DNA from: CAYMZZ01 sp044463125
GTDB lineage: Bacteria > Bacteroidota > Bacteroidia > Chitinophagales > Chitinophagaceae
DNA length: 64,000 nt
Reading direction: 5' to 3'
NCBI GenBank assembly: GCA_044463125.1
Contig: JBIQMS010000002.1
Location: 62,001-126,000, forward strand
A program made the position numbers and the translations under genes. Under the pieces are notes generated by a model that worked only from the letters and a program-made list of their open reading frames with translations, had not been told where the DNA came from and searched no databases. Position 1 is the stretch's first letter, and each line of letters starts with the position of its first letter. Positions 18,576 to 27,974 of the stretch are shown here, piece by piece.

Positions 18576-18917
18576 ATGGTTTTACCAATTAGAATTGATT
18601 AAAGCCCAAGAGCATTTCTCGCAGATTTACGCAGATTTTCTCGCAGATTGGCGCAGAATTTTATGACCGCCAATACGTATCTGCAGCAAACATTATATTT
18701 ATCTGCGAAAATCTGCGGGAAAATCTGCGTAAATCTGCGTGAAAAGACAACTTGCCAAAGGGATATTCAGATTTTGCAAATACTACATTTCCCATCATAA
18801 AGGAAGGAGTTTTATACTGAGTATTCTTGTTGATTTCCCCCAAAATTTTTGTAGAAATACATCATGGGTTATGTTAATTCCTCGTGGATTCCAGCGACCT
18901 GTGCGATAGCTTTGGCT
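18576..18917. repeat. Intergenic region with ATCTGCG palindrome (locus C) left of the GxxExxY gene
   Basis: The palindrome spans about 18615-18747. Its arms are in the opposite order to other loci: CGCAGA units come first and TCTGCG units second, so the GGGAAA-bearing TCTGCG arm faces the GxxExxY gene. The remaining 170 bases hold only the upstream region of that gene. Confidence 0.75.
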
Positions 18918-19298
18918 ATGGATGAAAACGATATTTCTTATTTAATTCGGGGTGCCATATTTGAAGTATATAATTATTTAGGGCCAGGTTTGCTGGAGTC
19001 AGTATATGTGGAAGCTCTGAACTATGAATTAGTAAAGAGAGGGCTTACAGTGGAAACGCAGAAACCAATGAAAGTCGCATATAAAGCCCTGGAAATGTCT
19101 TGCGGATTTCGAGCCGATATGTTGGTAAACGATAAAGTAATCGTAGAGATTAAATCTGTAGAGAATTTAATGAACGTACACCATGCTCAGTTGCTAACTT
19201 ACTTAAAAGCAACGAACAGAAAATTAGGATTGTTGGTAAATTTCAATACTGATAATATCACTCAGTCAATAATTCGAAAGGTTAATAAGTTGGGGTAG
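18918..19298 (+). CDS. GxxExxY family protein (PD-(D/E)XK-like fold suspected)
   Basis: 126 aa from the ATG at 18918; the frame opens 18 codons earlier (18864), but that extension is unlike the family. The eponymous motif is in GPGLLESVYVEAL, and downstream CGFRADMLVNDKVIVEIKSVE has the D...ExK pattern of PD-(D/E)XK nucleases, followed by HHAQLLTYLK and LLVNFN typical of the family. No function is established. Both sides are ATCTGCG palindromes (18615-18747, 19319-19447), and base composition is more AT-rich than the neighbours, hinting at a mobile unit. Confidence 0.8.
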   Translation: MDENDISYLIRGAIFEVYNYLGPGLLESVYVEALNYELVKRGLTVETQKPMKVAYKALEMSCGFRADMLVNDKVIVEIKSVENLMNVHHAQLLTYLKATNRKLGLLVNFNTDNITQSIIRKVNKLG

Positions 19299-19484
19299 TT
19301 TGATTCAGTCCCAGCAGTGTTTCCCGCAGAGTTTCGCAGATTTTTTCGCAGATTTCCGCAGATGAACCGCATTTGAAATTTAAGCATGCTACAGAATAAA
19401 TCTGCGCTAATCTGCGAAAAAATCTGCGAAAATCTGCGGGAAAAGACACCGCGCATAAGTGATGCAAGAATAGCAGCCTGGTGA
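19299..19484. repeat. ATCTGCG palindrome (locus D) right of the GxxExxY gene
   Basis: CGCAGA units (19326-19362, beginning TTTCCCGCAGAG) face TCTGCG units ending CTGCGGGAAAAGAC (19400-19447). The unpaired centre is about 35 bases. The TTTCCCGCAGA arm nearest the gene is the complement of the GGGAAA arm on its other side. Confidence 0.75.
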
Positions 19485-20603
19485 TTACATAAAACTATTA
19501 TACAGTTTTTCGTAAGCCGGTACGATAATACTGATATCGTATTTTTTGGCGTGTTCGGCCGCGTGTTTTTTAAATTCTTTCAGTGTGGCATCCGAAACCA
19601 GAATCTGCAGGGCCTGATGGCTCATCGATTCCACATCGCCCACATCCGAGGTAAATCCGGTTTTGCCTTCGATATTGATCTCCTTCAAACCACCTGCATT
19701 GGTGGATACCACGGGCACACCCGAAGCCATGGCTTCAAGCGCAGCCAATCCAAAGCTTTCGTATTCCGAAGTAAGCAGAAAAAGATCAGCTATCGCCAGA
19801 ATATCTTCCATCTGCTCCTGCTTCCCAACAAATCGCACATGGTCGCATACACCCAGTTCACGTGCCAGGTCTTCCGCCGTATTACGCTCGGGACCATCAC
19901 CCACAAATAGCAGTTTGGCGGGCACTTTGTGGAGCACTTTTTCAAAAATCTTCACTACATCCTGCACCCGCTTGATCTTTCTGAAATTGGAGGCGTGCAG
20001 CAGTATCCTTTCCCCTTTGGGCGCTATCACTTTGCGGAACGCATCAATGGGTTTTCGGCTAAAGCGCGCCACATCCACAAAGTTGTAGATCACTTCAATC
20101 TCCTTCTCAATCTTAAAATACCGGAACGTTTCATCGCGCAGGTTCTGCGAAACGGCGGTGATGGCATCGCTCTGGTTGATCGAAAAAGCTACCACCGGCG
20201 CATAGGTCTTATCGCGACCTACCAGGGTAATATCCGTACCATGCAGGGTAGTGATGACAGGTATTTCGATGCCTTCCTTTTTCAGAATCTGCTTGGCCAT
20301 ATAGGCGGCCGAAGCATGGGGAATGGCATAGTGCACGTGCAACAGGTCGAGCTTGTTGTTTTTAATAACATCCACCATGGTACTCGCCAGCGCGGTTTCG
20401 TAAGGCGGATAATCAAAAAGCGGATAAGTAGGTACCTGCACTTCGTGATAGAAGATATTCGGAATAAATCCATTGAGCCTTACGGGTTGCTGGTAGGCGA
20501 TAAAATGTACCAGATGTCCTTTCTGTGCCAGTGCCTTGCCAAGCTCTGTGGCCAGCACGCCACTGCCACCAAAAGTGGGGTAACAAACAATTCCAATGTT
20601 CAT
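19485..20603 (-). CDS. bshA: N-acetyl-alpha-D-glucosaminyl L-malate synthase (bacillithiol)
   Basis: 372 aa, GT4-type glycosyltransferase. The N-terminus CYPTFGGSGVLATELGKALA and the C-terminal ESFGLAALEAMASGVPVV (the GT4 EX7E motif) are diagnostic for BshA. It joins UDP-GlcNAc and L-malate, the first step of bacillithiol synthesis. No other bsh gene is in the window. Bacillithiol persulfide would be a plausible substrate for the two rhodanese-fusion proteins. Confidence 0.93.
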   Translation of the reverse strand: MNIGIVCYPTFGGSGVLATELGKALAQKGHLVHFIAYQQPVRLNGFIPNIFYHEVQVPTYPLFDYPPYETALASTMVDVIKNNKLDLLHVHYAIPHASAAYMAKQILKKEGIEIPVITTLHGTDITLVGRDKTYAPVVAFSINQSDAITAVSQNLRDETFRYFKIEKEIEVIYNFVDVARFSRKPIDAFRKVIAPKGERILLHASNFRKIKRVQDVVKIFEKVLHKVPAKLLFVGDGPERNTAEDLARELGVCDHVRFVGKQEQMEDILAIADLFLLTSEYESFGLAALEAMASGVPVVSTNAGGLKEINIEGKTGFTSDVGDVESMSHQALQILVSDATLKEFKKHAAEHAKKYDISIIVPAYEKLYNSFM

Positions 20604-20725
20604 AGTGAATAAACCGCTGATAAAAAGCGACCCTAAGGTAACAGTTTTGAGGGAGTATGGTTGACCGTTTGTCTTAATTCTTTATTTTCACTGCTCTGAT
20701 TAAAAACAATTTACAAATGTTCGCC

Positions 20726-22096
20726 ATGAGAAGATCCAGCCTCTTTCTTTTATTCAACCTTGTTGCAATTATTGGTTTCACGCAGAATGCTGATTCCATT
20801 TTTGCCCGTCGCATTGCCGATGAAATTTTGACCCATGGCCAGGCTTATGAAAACCTGCGCTATCTCACTAAACAAATCGGACCCCGACTGGCCGGTTCAC
20901 CGGGTATGGTGGCTTCCGAAAAATGGGGACAGCAACAGATGAAAGAATCGGGTGCTGACAAAGTATGGCTACAGCAATGCCTGGTGCCCAACTGGAAAAG
21001 AGGTGGGGAAGACCAGGCCCGCATTCTGACGGTGAACGGAAAAACCAAAGTGCAGCCCCTCGACGTGGTGGCCCTGGGCAATTCCATGGGTGGCGAAGCA
21101 GAAGCGGAACTGATGCTGGTCAACAACTTTGAAGAACTGGAAGCACGTAAGGCGGAGGCTAAGGGAAAGATTGTGCTCTTTAATTATGCTTTCAAGCCCA
21201 CATTCATCAAAACCTTTCAGGCATATGGCGATGCCAATAAATACCGGGGACAGGGACCGAGTGCCGCGGCCAAACAGGGCGCGGTGGCGGCCATAGTACG
21301 TAGCATGAGCCATGGCATGAATAACCATCCCCATACGGGCGGTACGCGGTACGATACGGCTTATCCCAAAATTCCCGCTCTGGCTATTGGCCTGCGCGAT
21401 GCGGATGAGCTGGCGGCACGTATTCAGAAGGGGGAAAAAATAAAGCTGTCGTTAAAAACATTCGGTTATTTCCGACCCGATACCGTTGGCCACAATGTGA
21501 TTGCTGAACTTACGGGTACCGAGTATCCGGATCGCATTATTACCGTGGGCGGGCACCTTGATAGTTGGGACAATTGTGAAGGCGCTCATGATGATGGCGC
21601 AGGCTGTGTACAAACAATTGAAATATTACGAGCCTTTAAAGCCGTTGGATTTAAACCCCGCCATACCATTCGTTTTGTACTGTTCGCTAACGAAGAAAAC
21701 GGGCTGCGTGGCGGCACCAAATACGCGGAAGAAGCAAAGGCCAAAAAGGAAAAACACGTGTTTGCGTTGGAGAGCGACGCGGGTGGATTCACTCCCCGTG
21801 GATTTGGTTTCACGGTATCGGATCAGCAATGGGAAAGGGTTCGTAATTGGCAATCCATTCTCGCCCCCTATGGCGCCAGCGAACTGGTGCGGGGCGGTGG
21901 CGGCGCCGATATCGGCCCGCTTAACCGAACATTTGGTACTCCTGTAGCAGGTCTTTCACCCGACTCACAACGTTATTTCGATCTGCACCATGCCCGCAAC
22001 GACACTTTTGAAGCGGTGAATAAACGCGAGCTGGAACTGGGTGCCGTGAATATGGCGATTTTGTTGTACCTGGTGGATAAGTATGGGCTGGAGTGA
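20726..22096 (+). CDS. Secreted M28-family metallopeptidase
   Basis: 456 aa from the ATG at 20726 (20717 is an alternative, three codons earlier), starting with a signal peptide (LFLLFNLVAIIGFTQ). A PA-like insert (about 120-215) precedes the M28 catalytic domain. The two-zinc ligands are visible: H in GGHLDSWD, D in HDDGAG, EE in FANEENG, D in LESDAGG and H in DLHHARND. Likely a periplasmic or secreted aminopeptidase or carboxypeptidase; specificity unknown. Confidence 0.9.
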   Translation: MRRSSLFLLFNLVAIIGFTQNADSIFARRIADEILTHGQAYENLRYLTKQIGPRLAGSPGMVASEKWGQQQMKESGADKVWLQQCLVPNWKRGGEDQARILTVNGKTKVQPLDVVALGNSMGGEAEAELMLVNNFEELEARKAEAKGKIVLFNYAFKPTFIKTFQAYGDANKYRGQGPSAAAKQGAVAAIVRSMSHGMNNHPHTGGTRYDTAYPKIPALAIGLRDADELAARIQKGEKIKLSLKTFGYFRPDTVGHNVIAELTGTEYPDRIITVGGHLDSWDNCEGAHDDGAGCVQTIEILRAFKAVGFKPRHTIRFVLFANEENGLRGGTKYAEEAKAKKEKHVFALESDAGGFTPRGFGFTVSDQQWERVRNWQSILAPYGASELVRGGGGADIGPLNRTFGTPVAGLSPDSQRYFDLHHARNDTFEAVNKRELELGAVNMAILLYLVDKYGLE

Positions 22097-22498
22097 GATA
22101 GGGAATTCGGTTATTTGAGGATTTGGGAATTTGGTTGGGGTTTAAGGTTTATGGTTTAAAGTTTAGAACCAATTTGAGAAAAAAAATCAGCGCCAATCTG
22201 CGGAAAAATCTGCGAAAATCTGCGGGAAAACCTTCTTGAACTCTGAGGCTGTTTAAAGAGCTGAAGAATTTCCCGCAGATTTTCGCAGATTTTTCCGCAG
22301 ATATTCGCAGATGAATGGATTATGATATTTACTGTCAACTTTATATAGGACGAACGTGACAGGGTTTGAAGTTTGATGCCTGGTTACAATGGCATTTGTA
22401 TGTGAAGACCAATAAAGGCCTAGCCAGTTTCAATTTTAGTCGCCTGACAAATAACCAAATAACCGAACCTACCTGCCGGCAGGCAGGTTTCCAAATTC
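22097..22498. repeat. Intergenic repeats with ATCTGCG palindrome (locus E)
   Basis: GAATTTGGTTGG and GTTTAAGGTTTATGG words on the left (22105-22165), an ATCTGCG palindrome (22187-22313), its right tip TTACTGTCAACTTTATATAGG (22329-22350), a gene-free stretch, then mirrored CAAATAACCAAATAACCG and CCAAATTCTCAAA words around a CCTGCCGGCAGG palindrome (22472-22483) running to the argH stop. Separates convergent genes. Confidence 0.75.
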
Positions 22499-23839
22499 TC
22501 AAATTTTCCGGCCTAGCAGCTTTGTTTCTGCCGCTGCCGTATTCTCAAACGGAAACTGCTTCAATACTCTTTCCATTTTCTCCTTCACTTCTGCGGTGCA
22601 CAGATTGCCGATGGAACCTTCGTGGGTATGTTGTAGATCTGTACTATAAGTAAACTTGCCGGCTTCAATAGCCAGGCCCACCTGCTTATAGGCATCGCGG
22701 AAGGGGATGCCTTGCAGTACGAGTTTGTTCACTTCTTCCACACTAAACAGGAACTTGTATTTTTCGTCTTGCAGCAGGTTCTCCTTCACACTGATATTGG
22801 CCAGCATTAATCCTGCCATTTGCAGGCAATTGCGCAGGTCGGTGAAGGCTGGGAACAAATGTTCTTTCAGTAATTGCAGATCGCGGTGGTAACCGGAGGG
22901 CAGGTTGCTGGTCATGAGCATAATCTCATTCGGCAGGGCTTTGATGCGGTTGCAATGCGCACGGATCAGTTCAAACACATCCGGATTTTTTTTATGGGGC
23001 ATGATACTGCTTCCTGTGGTGAGCTCCGCCGGAAAACTGACAAAATCAAAATTCTGATTCAGGTAAAGACAGGCATCCATACTCAACCTTGCAAGCGTAT
23101 CGGCGATATTCGCTAATGCCTGGGCCACCACTCTTTCCGCCTTACCCCTTCCCATCTGTGCATACACTACATTGTAGTTTAAACCAGCAAAGCCCAGCAG
23201 TTCGGTAGTCATCTTCCGATTAATCGGGAAGGAAGAACCATAACCGGCGGCCGAGCCCAGCGGGTTTTGATTTACGATGTCGTAAGCGGCATGCAGTGTA
23301 ATCAGGTCATCCGTCAGGCTTTCCGCATAGGCGCCAAACCAAAGGCCAAAGGAGGAAGGCATGGCCAGTTGCAGGTGGGTATAACCCGGCAGCAGATGAT
23401 GGCGATATTTTTCGCTTTGCGATTGAAGCAATTCAAAAAAGGGAATCACGGCCTCCACTGTTTGCTGCAATTCTGCACGAAGGAATAATTTAATGTCAAC
23501 CAGCACCTGGTCGTTACGGCTTCTTGCGCTATGAATTTTTTTTCCGGTATCGCCCAATTGCCTCGTAAGTTCCAGCTCTACCTGCGAATGAATATCTTCC
23601 ACTTCCGGCTCCAACACAAATTCGCCCTTTTCAATGCGTTGGTAAATGCCGCGTAACGCTACTTGCAATTGCTCCATCTCGGTTGCTGTTAGCAGCCCAA
23701 CGGATTGCAGCATTTGCACATGCGCCAGCGAACCCAACACATCAAAGCCAGCGAGATAGAGATCCATTTCCCGGTCTTTGCCAACGGTAAATTTTTCTAC
23801 CTCCTGCAGGGATTGTTTGTCTTTTTGCCAAAGTTTCAT
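22499..23839 (-). CDS. argH: Argininosuccinate lyase
   Basis: 446 aa. The fumarase/lyase-superfamily signature GSSIMPHKKNPDVFELI is intact, as is SARSRNDQV near residue 105. It cleaves argininosuccinate to arginine and fumarate, the last step of the pathway. It is the last gene of the minus-strand arginine cluster, 22 bases after argE; that short gap holds a small ACGTATTACGT repeat. Confidence 0.95.
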   Translation of the reverse strand: MKLWQKDKQSLQEVEKFTVGKDREMDLYLAGFDVLGSLAHVQMLQSVGLLTATEMEQLQVALRGIYQRIEKGEFVLEPEVEDIHSQVELELTRQLGDTGKKIHSARSRNDQVLVDIKLFLRAELQQTVEAVIPFFELLQSQSEKYRHHLLPGYTHLQLAMPSSFGLWFGAYAESLTDDLITLHAAYDIVNQNPLGSAAGYGSSFPINRKMTTELLGFAGLNYNVVYAQMGRGKAERVVAQALANIADTLARLSMDACLYLNQNFDFVSFPAELTTGSSIMPHKKNPDVFELIRAHCNRIKALPNEIMLMTSNLPSGYHRDLQLLKEHLFPAFTDLRNCLQMAGLMLANISVKENLLQDEKYKFLFSVEEVNKLVLQGIPFRDAYKQVGLAIEAGKFTYSTDLQHTHEGSIGNLCTAEVKEKMERVLKQFPFENTAAAETKLLGRKI

Positions 23840-23861
23840 GAGGCGTTGTACGTTTTACGTA

Positions 23862-24944
23862 TTACGTTATACGTGTGAAAAGTTGATTCAGTAACTGGAT
23901 ATAGAGGGCTATTCCCTCTTCGATTTCATTCACAAAAATATATTCATCGGCTGTATGGCTGCGGGCGGAGTCGCCGGGGCCCATCTTCAATGCCGGGAAG
24001 GGCATCAGGGCTTTGTCGGAGGTGGTGGGCGAACCATAATAAGTTCTTTGCAGGGAAAGTCCCGCTTTCACCAGGGGATGATCGAGGGCAATACCGGTGG
24101 AGCGCATTCGCATGCTGCGCGGTTTCACTTCGCATTGCACATGTTGCCGGATGGTTTCAAGCACTTCCTCAAACTGGTAACATTCATTGATGCGCGTATC
24201 CACTACAAATTTACATTGGGCAGGCACCACATTATGCGCTTTGTTTTCTGTTTCAATAACGGTAACGCTCATGCGGCAAGGGCCCAGTAGGTCCGATACC
24301 CTGGGAAACTGGTATTCCTGAAACCAGGCTATATCTTTCAGGGCCTTGTAAAGCGCGTTCTCCCCTTCGTTGCGGGCAGCATGTCCGGCTTTGCCATAGC
24401 TGATACAATCGAGCACCATCAATCCCCGTTCGGCTACCGCCATCTGCATCAGAGTAGGTTCACCCACAATCGCAGCATCTATGGCGGGCAAATGAGTAAG
24501 CGCCATTTCAATGCCCCCTGTTCCTGAAATTTCTTCCTCCGCCGTGGCGGCAAGCGCCAGGTTATAGGGCAGGTCGGCGCGATCATAGTAATATAGGAAA
24601 CTGGCGATTAGCGATACCAGGCAACCACCGGCATCATTGCTGCCAAGGCCATAAAGTTTTCCATCTTCTATACTCGCCTGAAAGGGATCGCGGCTGTACT
24701 GCGGATTGGGCCGCACCGTATCGTGGTGCGAATTGAGCAGCAGGGTGGGCTTGTTTTTATCGAAGTGCTTGCTCAACGCCAGGATATTATTACCCACGCG
24801 ACTGGCCGCCACTTGGCGCTCAGCCAGAAATTTTCCGATCAGCGCGGCGGTATCCGATTCTTCGCGGCTAAAGGAAGGCGTCGCAATCAATGCGCGCAAC
24901 AGTTCGATCGCTTCCTGCTGTAATATTTTTATCCGATCAGTCAT
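23862..24944 (-). CDS. argE: N-acyl-L-ornithine deacylase (ArgE, M20 family)
   Basis: 360 aa from the ATG at 24944; the longer frame to 25004 would overlap argB by 68 bases and adds non-homologous residues. M20 peptidase features: SHHDTV metal histidine, LGSNDAGG aspartate, the ATAEEEISGTGG glutamate pair, a dimerisation insert, and SPTTSDKAL...RSHTADEYI at the end. It removes the acyl group from acylornithine. The cluster also has argF', so in this lineage it more likely acts on N-acyl-citrulline; the acyl group may be succinyl. It overlaps argB by 8 bases, suggesting translational coupling. Confidence 0.9.
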   Translation of the reverse strand: MTDRIKILQQEAIELLRALIATPSFSREESDTAALIGKFLAERQVAASRVGNNILALSKHFDKNKPTLLLNSHHDTVRPNPQYSRDPFQASIEDGKLYGLGSNDAGGCLVSLIASFLYYYDRADLPYNLALAATAEEEISGTGGIEMALTHLPAIDAAIVGEPTLMQMAVAERGLMVLDCISYGKAGHAARNEGENALYKALKDIAWFQEYQFPRVSDLLGPCRMSVTVIETENKAHNVVPAQCKFVVDTRINECYQFEEVLETIRQHVQCEVKPRSMRMRSTGIALDHPLVKAGLSLQRTYYGSPTTSDKALMPFPALKMGPGDSARSHTADEYIFVNEIEEGIALYIQLLNQLFTRIT

Positions 24945-25722
24945 GTTGAATTCTTGTGCCGCTGCTACCGTTGAGCAGGGCCGGCAATTCTTCTGCCCGG
25001 CCAATGATTACCTGGCTCACGCCGCTTTGAATCGCATTGAAAGCATTATCGAGCTTGGGCAGCATACCGGCAAATATCTTTTGCCGGGCTTTCAACTCCC
25101 GGTAGTATCCGGCATTGAGTACGGGTATCACGGTGTTGTCGTCTTCGGCATCCAACAATACACCACTTTTTTCAAAGGAATAGATCAGTGAAACGGCATA
25201 GTCGCCGCAAAGCGAACGGGCCAACTCCTGCGCAATGGTATCGGCGTTCGTATTGAGCAGCAATCCCTGCTGGTCGTGTGTGATGGGTGCAAATACCAGG
25301 GAAATATTCGCCTCCAGCAGTGTATGAATCAGTTGTGTGTTGATGGCGTCCACATCTCCTACAAAACCATAGTCGATCACCGGATGCTTTCGTTTATGGG
25401 CCAGGATGGCGTCTCCATCGGCACCGCAGAGTCCCATGGCATTGCAGTTGTTGGCCTGCAACCTGGCCACGATATTCTTGTTGATGTAGCCGGCATATAC
25501 CATGGTTACGATCCGGAGTGTGGCTTCATCAGTAATACGGCGACCATCCACTAATTGCTGTTGGATCCCCATCTGTTCGGCCATGCGGGTAGCCAGCTTG
25601 CCGCCGCCATGTACCAAAATCTTTTTTTCCGGAATATTGGAAAAATCAATCAGGAATTTTTGCAGGCGGGTTTCATCGTCGATGATATTGCCCCCGATCT
25701 TGATGATATATAGCTTATCCAT
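24937..25722 (-). CDS. argB: N-acylglutamate kinase
   Basis: 261 aa from the ATG at 25722, which gives the usual MDKLYIIKIGG start. Amino-acid kinase features are IKIGGNIID, LVHGGGKLA and the C-terminal SGTRI. It phosphorylates N-acetyl- (or succinyl-) glutamate. It overlaps argF' by 8 bases and argE by 8 bases, indicating tight operon organisation. Confidence 0.94.
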   Translation of the reverse strand: MDKLYIIKIGGNIIDDETRLQKFLIDFSNIPEKKILVHGGGKLATRMAEQMGIQQQLVDGRRITDEATLRIVTMVYAGYINKNIVARLQANNCNAMGLCGADGDAILAHKRKHPVIDYGFVGDVDAINTQLIHTLLEANISLVFAPITHDQQGLLLNTNADTIAQELARSLCGDYAVSLIYSFEKSGVLLDAEDDNTVIPVLNAGYYRELKARQKIFAGMLPKLDNAFNAIQSGVSQVIIGRAEELPALLNGSSGTRIQHD

Positions 25723-26680
25723 TCTGTCGTAGCATTTCACTGAGCACGGCCTGCGCCGCCCAAACGCGGTTCCCCGCTTCCTGGGTTACCAGGCTATTGG
25801 GACCATCCAGCACTTCATCGCTCAGCTCCACATTGCGCCGCACGGGCAGGCAATGCATTACGCGTGCCTGGCGCGTGGCACGCAGTTTCTCCTGGGTCAG
25901 CATCCATTCCGGATCGTTGGAATAAATACGGCCATAGTCCTCGTAAGTACTCCAGTTTTTCACATACACAAAATCAGCGTCTTTCAACGCTTCGTCCTGG
26001 TTATGCGTGATCGAAGCGTTTCCCGTAAATTTCTTATCGAGTTCGTAGTCTTCCGGATGCGTGATCACAAAATCAGCCTTACCCCAGGCATTCACCCATT
26101 GCGCAAAGCTGTTGGCCACACACTGTGGTAATGGCTTTACATGCGGCGCCCAGCTCAGCACAATTTTGGGACGGCGCTTTTCTTTTTCGAAATCAAAGTT
26201 CTCGGTGATGGTGATCAGGTCGGTAAGGCTCTGCAGGGGATGCAGGGTGGCGCTTTCGAGACTGAGCACCGGTATGCCGGCGTATTTGATAAATTGTTTG
26301 ATATAAAGTTCGCTATAATCATCCTCCCTGTTTTTCAAAGAAGGGAAAGTGCGGATGGCCAGTATATCGAAGTACTTGCCAAAAATGGGGGCCGCGTCTT
26401 TCACGTGCTCTACGGTATTTCCGCTCATAATGGCTTCTTCCTCAAACTCCAGTGCCCAGCCCTCGCTGCCCACATTAAAAATGATGGACTCCATGCCCAG
26501 GTTCGATGCAGCCACCTGTGTACTTAAGCGGGTGCGCATGCTCGGATTCAGAAAGAGGCAGCCGATACGTTTGCGGTTACCCAACATTTGATCTTTATAA
26601 GGATCGGCTTTATAATGCCTGGCTTTCTGAATAAGCTGGTCGATGTCGGGCACATCATCCACGGAAATAAATTGCTTCAT
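25715..26680 (-). CDS. argF': N-acylornithine carbamoyltransferase ArgF'
   Basis: 321 aa. Carbamoyl-phosphate motif FLNPSMRTRLST and HCLPVRRN are both present, and the sequence follows the Bacteroides succinylornithine transcarbamylase rather than classical ArgF. The residue that sets acetyl versus succinyl preference (Glu92 in the Xanthomonas acetyl enzyme, Pro90 in the B. fragilis succinyl enzyme, aligned from memory) is V90 here (SGNTVEH). It transfers carbamoyl to acylornithine, giving acylcitrulline. It follows argD by 33 bases. Confidence 0.92.
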   Translation of the reverse strand: MKQFISVDDVPDIDQLIQKARHYKADPYKDQMLGNRKRIGCLFLNPSMRTRLSTQVAASNLGMESIIFNVGSEGWALEFEEEAIMSGNTVEHVKDAAPIFGKYFDILAIRTFPSLKNREDDYSELYIKQFIKYAGIPVLSLESATLHPLQSLTDLITITENFDFEKEKRRPKIVLSWAPHVKPLPQCVANSFAQWVNAWGKADFVITHPEDYELDKKFTGNASITHNQDEALKDADFVYVKNWSTYEDYGRIYSNDPEWMLTQEKLRATRQARVMHCLPVRRNVELSDEVLDGPNSLVTQEAGNRVWAAQAVLSEMLRQNG

Positions 26681-26713
26681 TTTCTCTGTGATTGGTTCTT
26701 TTGAGCGGGGTAA

Positions 26714-27874
26714 TCAATTTGTTTCGGCTGGCACGCCCATGATCGCCGCAATTTCCTCTTTCAATGCATCCACAAAATCCACCGCGTCTCTTTTCTTCAG
26801 GGCCAGTGATGGCAGCAGGCGTACCACATTGGGTTTGGCTTCGCCGGTAAATATTTTCTGATTGAAGAGCAGGTTCTTACGGAGCTCCTTCAATTCTTCC
26901 GGCACATCGAAGCCAATCATCAGGCCACGGCCACGAACATTTTCCAGTTGCGGAATTTCTTCCAGCGCATCGCGCAGGTATTTACCTACCATCACGGCAT
27001 TGCCCATGAGTTTCTCTTCTTCAATAATCTCCAGAACGGCAAGAGCCGCAGCACAGGCCAGGTGGTTGCCGCCAAATGTGGTACCCAATTGGAAATGTTT
27101 GGGCCGTATATGCGGCGCAATGATGATGCCCGCTACCGGGAATCCGTTGCCCATGCCTTTGGCCATGCTGTAGATATCGGCATTTACACCCGCAAAATCA
27201 TGACAGAAAAACTTGCCGGAGCGGCCATAGCCACATTGCACGCTATCGGCGATATACACGGCACCATGCTGATCGCAGAGTGAGCGGATCAGGCGAAGGA
27301 AGTTGTCGTCGGCAACATTAATGCCGCCCACGCCCTGTATGCCTTCAATAATCACCGCTGCAATTTCCTTTCCGTGGATGTCAAAACATTCCTGCAGGGC
27401 ATCCGCATCATTAAAGGGGAGAAAGATTACATTATCCGTTTCATTAACCGGCGCTACGTAGTTTTTATTGTCCGTAACGGCTACAGCCAGGGAGGTACGC
27501 CCGTGAAATGATTTGCTGAAAGCCACAATTTTCTTTCTTCCGGTATGAAAGGAAGCGAGCTTCAGGGCATTTTCATTGGCTTCCGCGCCACTGTTGCAGA
27601 GGAAGAGCTGGTAATCTTCCTTGCCGGATATTTTTCCCAGCTTCTTCGCCAACTCGGTTTGCAGGGGAATCTGAATGGAGTTGGAATAGAAAGCAATCTT
27701 TTGCAATTGCTCCTCAATTCGCTTTACCCAATGGGGATGGGTATGCCCGATACTGATAACGGCATGGCCGCCATAAAGGTCGAGGTACTGTTCGCCTTTA
27801 TCGTCCCACACATAAGAGCCTTTGGCTTTAACAATTGTAAGGGGCTGGAGGGGGTAAACATCGAAGAGCTGCAT
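26714..27874 (-). CDS. argD: Acylornithine aminotransferase
   Basis: 386 aa, class III aminotransferase. The PLP lysine is in SMAKGMGNGFPVAG, and GTTFGGNHLACAAALAVL follows as in ArgD. It converts N-acylglutamate semialdehyde to N-acylornithine. It is preceded by the four-helix-bundle gene and followed by argF'. Confidence 0.93.
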   Translation of the reverse strand: MQLFDVYPLQPLTIVKAKGSYVWDDKGEQYLDLYGGHAVISIGHTHPHWVKRIEEQLQKIAFYSNSIQIPLQTELAKKLGKISGKEDYQLFLCNSGAEANENALKLASFHTGRKKIVAFSKSFHGRTSLAVAVTDNKNYVAPVNETDNVIFLPFNDADALQECFDIHGKEIAAVIIEGIQGVGGINVADDNFLRLIRSLCDQHGAVYIADSVQCGYGRSGKFFCHDFAGVNADIYSMAKGMGNGFPVAGIIIAPHIRPKHFQLGTTFGGNHLACAAALAVLEIIEEEKLMGNAVMVGKYLRDALEEIPQLENVRGRGLMIGFDVPEELKELRKNLLFNQKIFTGEAKPNVVRLLPSLALKKRDAVDFVDALKEEIAAIMGVPAETN

Positions 27875-27974
27875 TGTGCTAAGTTTTGCGTTGTACGTAT
27901 TACGTTATACGTTATACGTTTTGTGGGTATTTGTTATTGGTAGATTGTTGGTTTCTTTAGGCACGCATCGTTTT
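27875..27974. repeat. ACGTATTACGT words downstream of the four-helix-bundle gene
   Basis: ACGTATTACGTTATACGTTATACG (27894-27920) lies between argD and the four-helix-bundle gene. Mirrored words occur on the far side of that gene (28415-28516), so the small gene is framed by this repeat class. Confidence 0.6.

Noticed and set aside
22156..22338. Short minus-strand frame rich in CENLRE/RRFSRRFSQIF words
   Set aside because: It is a translation of the ATCTGCG palindrome. The same applies to frames at 1749-2003, 14772-15095, 18661-18843, 19262-19456 and 19282-19467.
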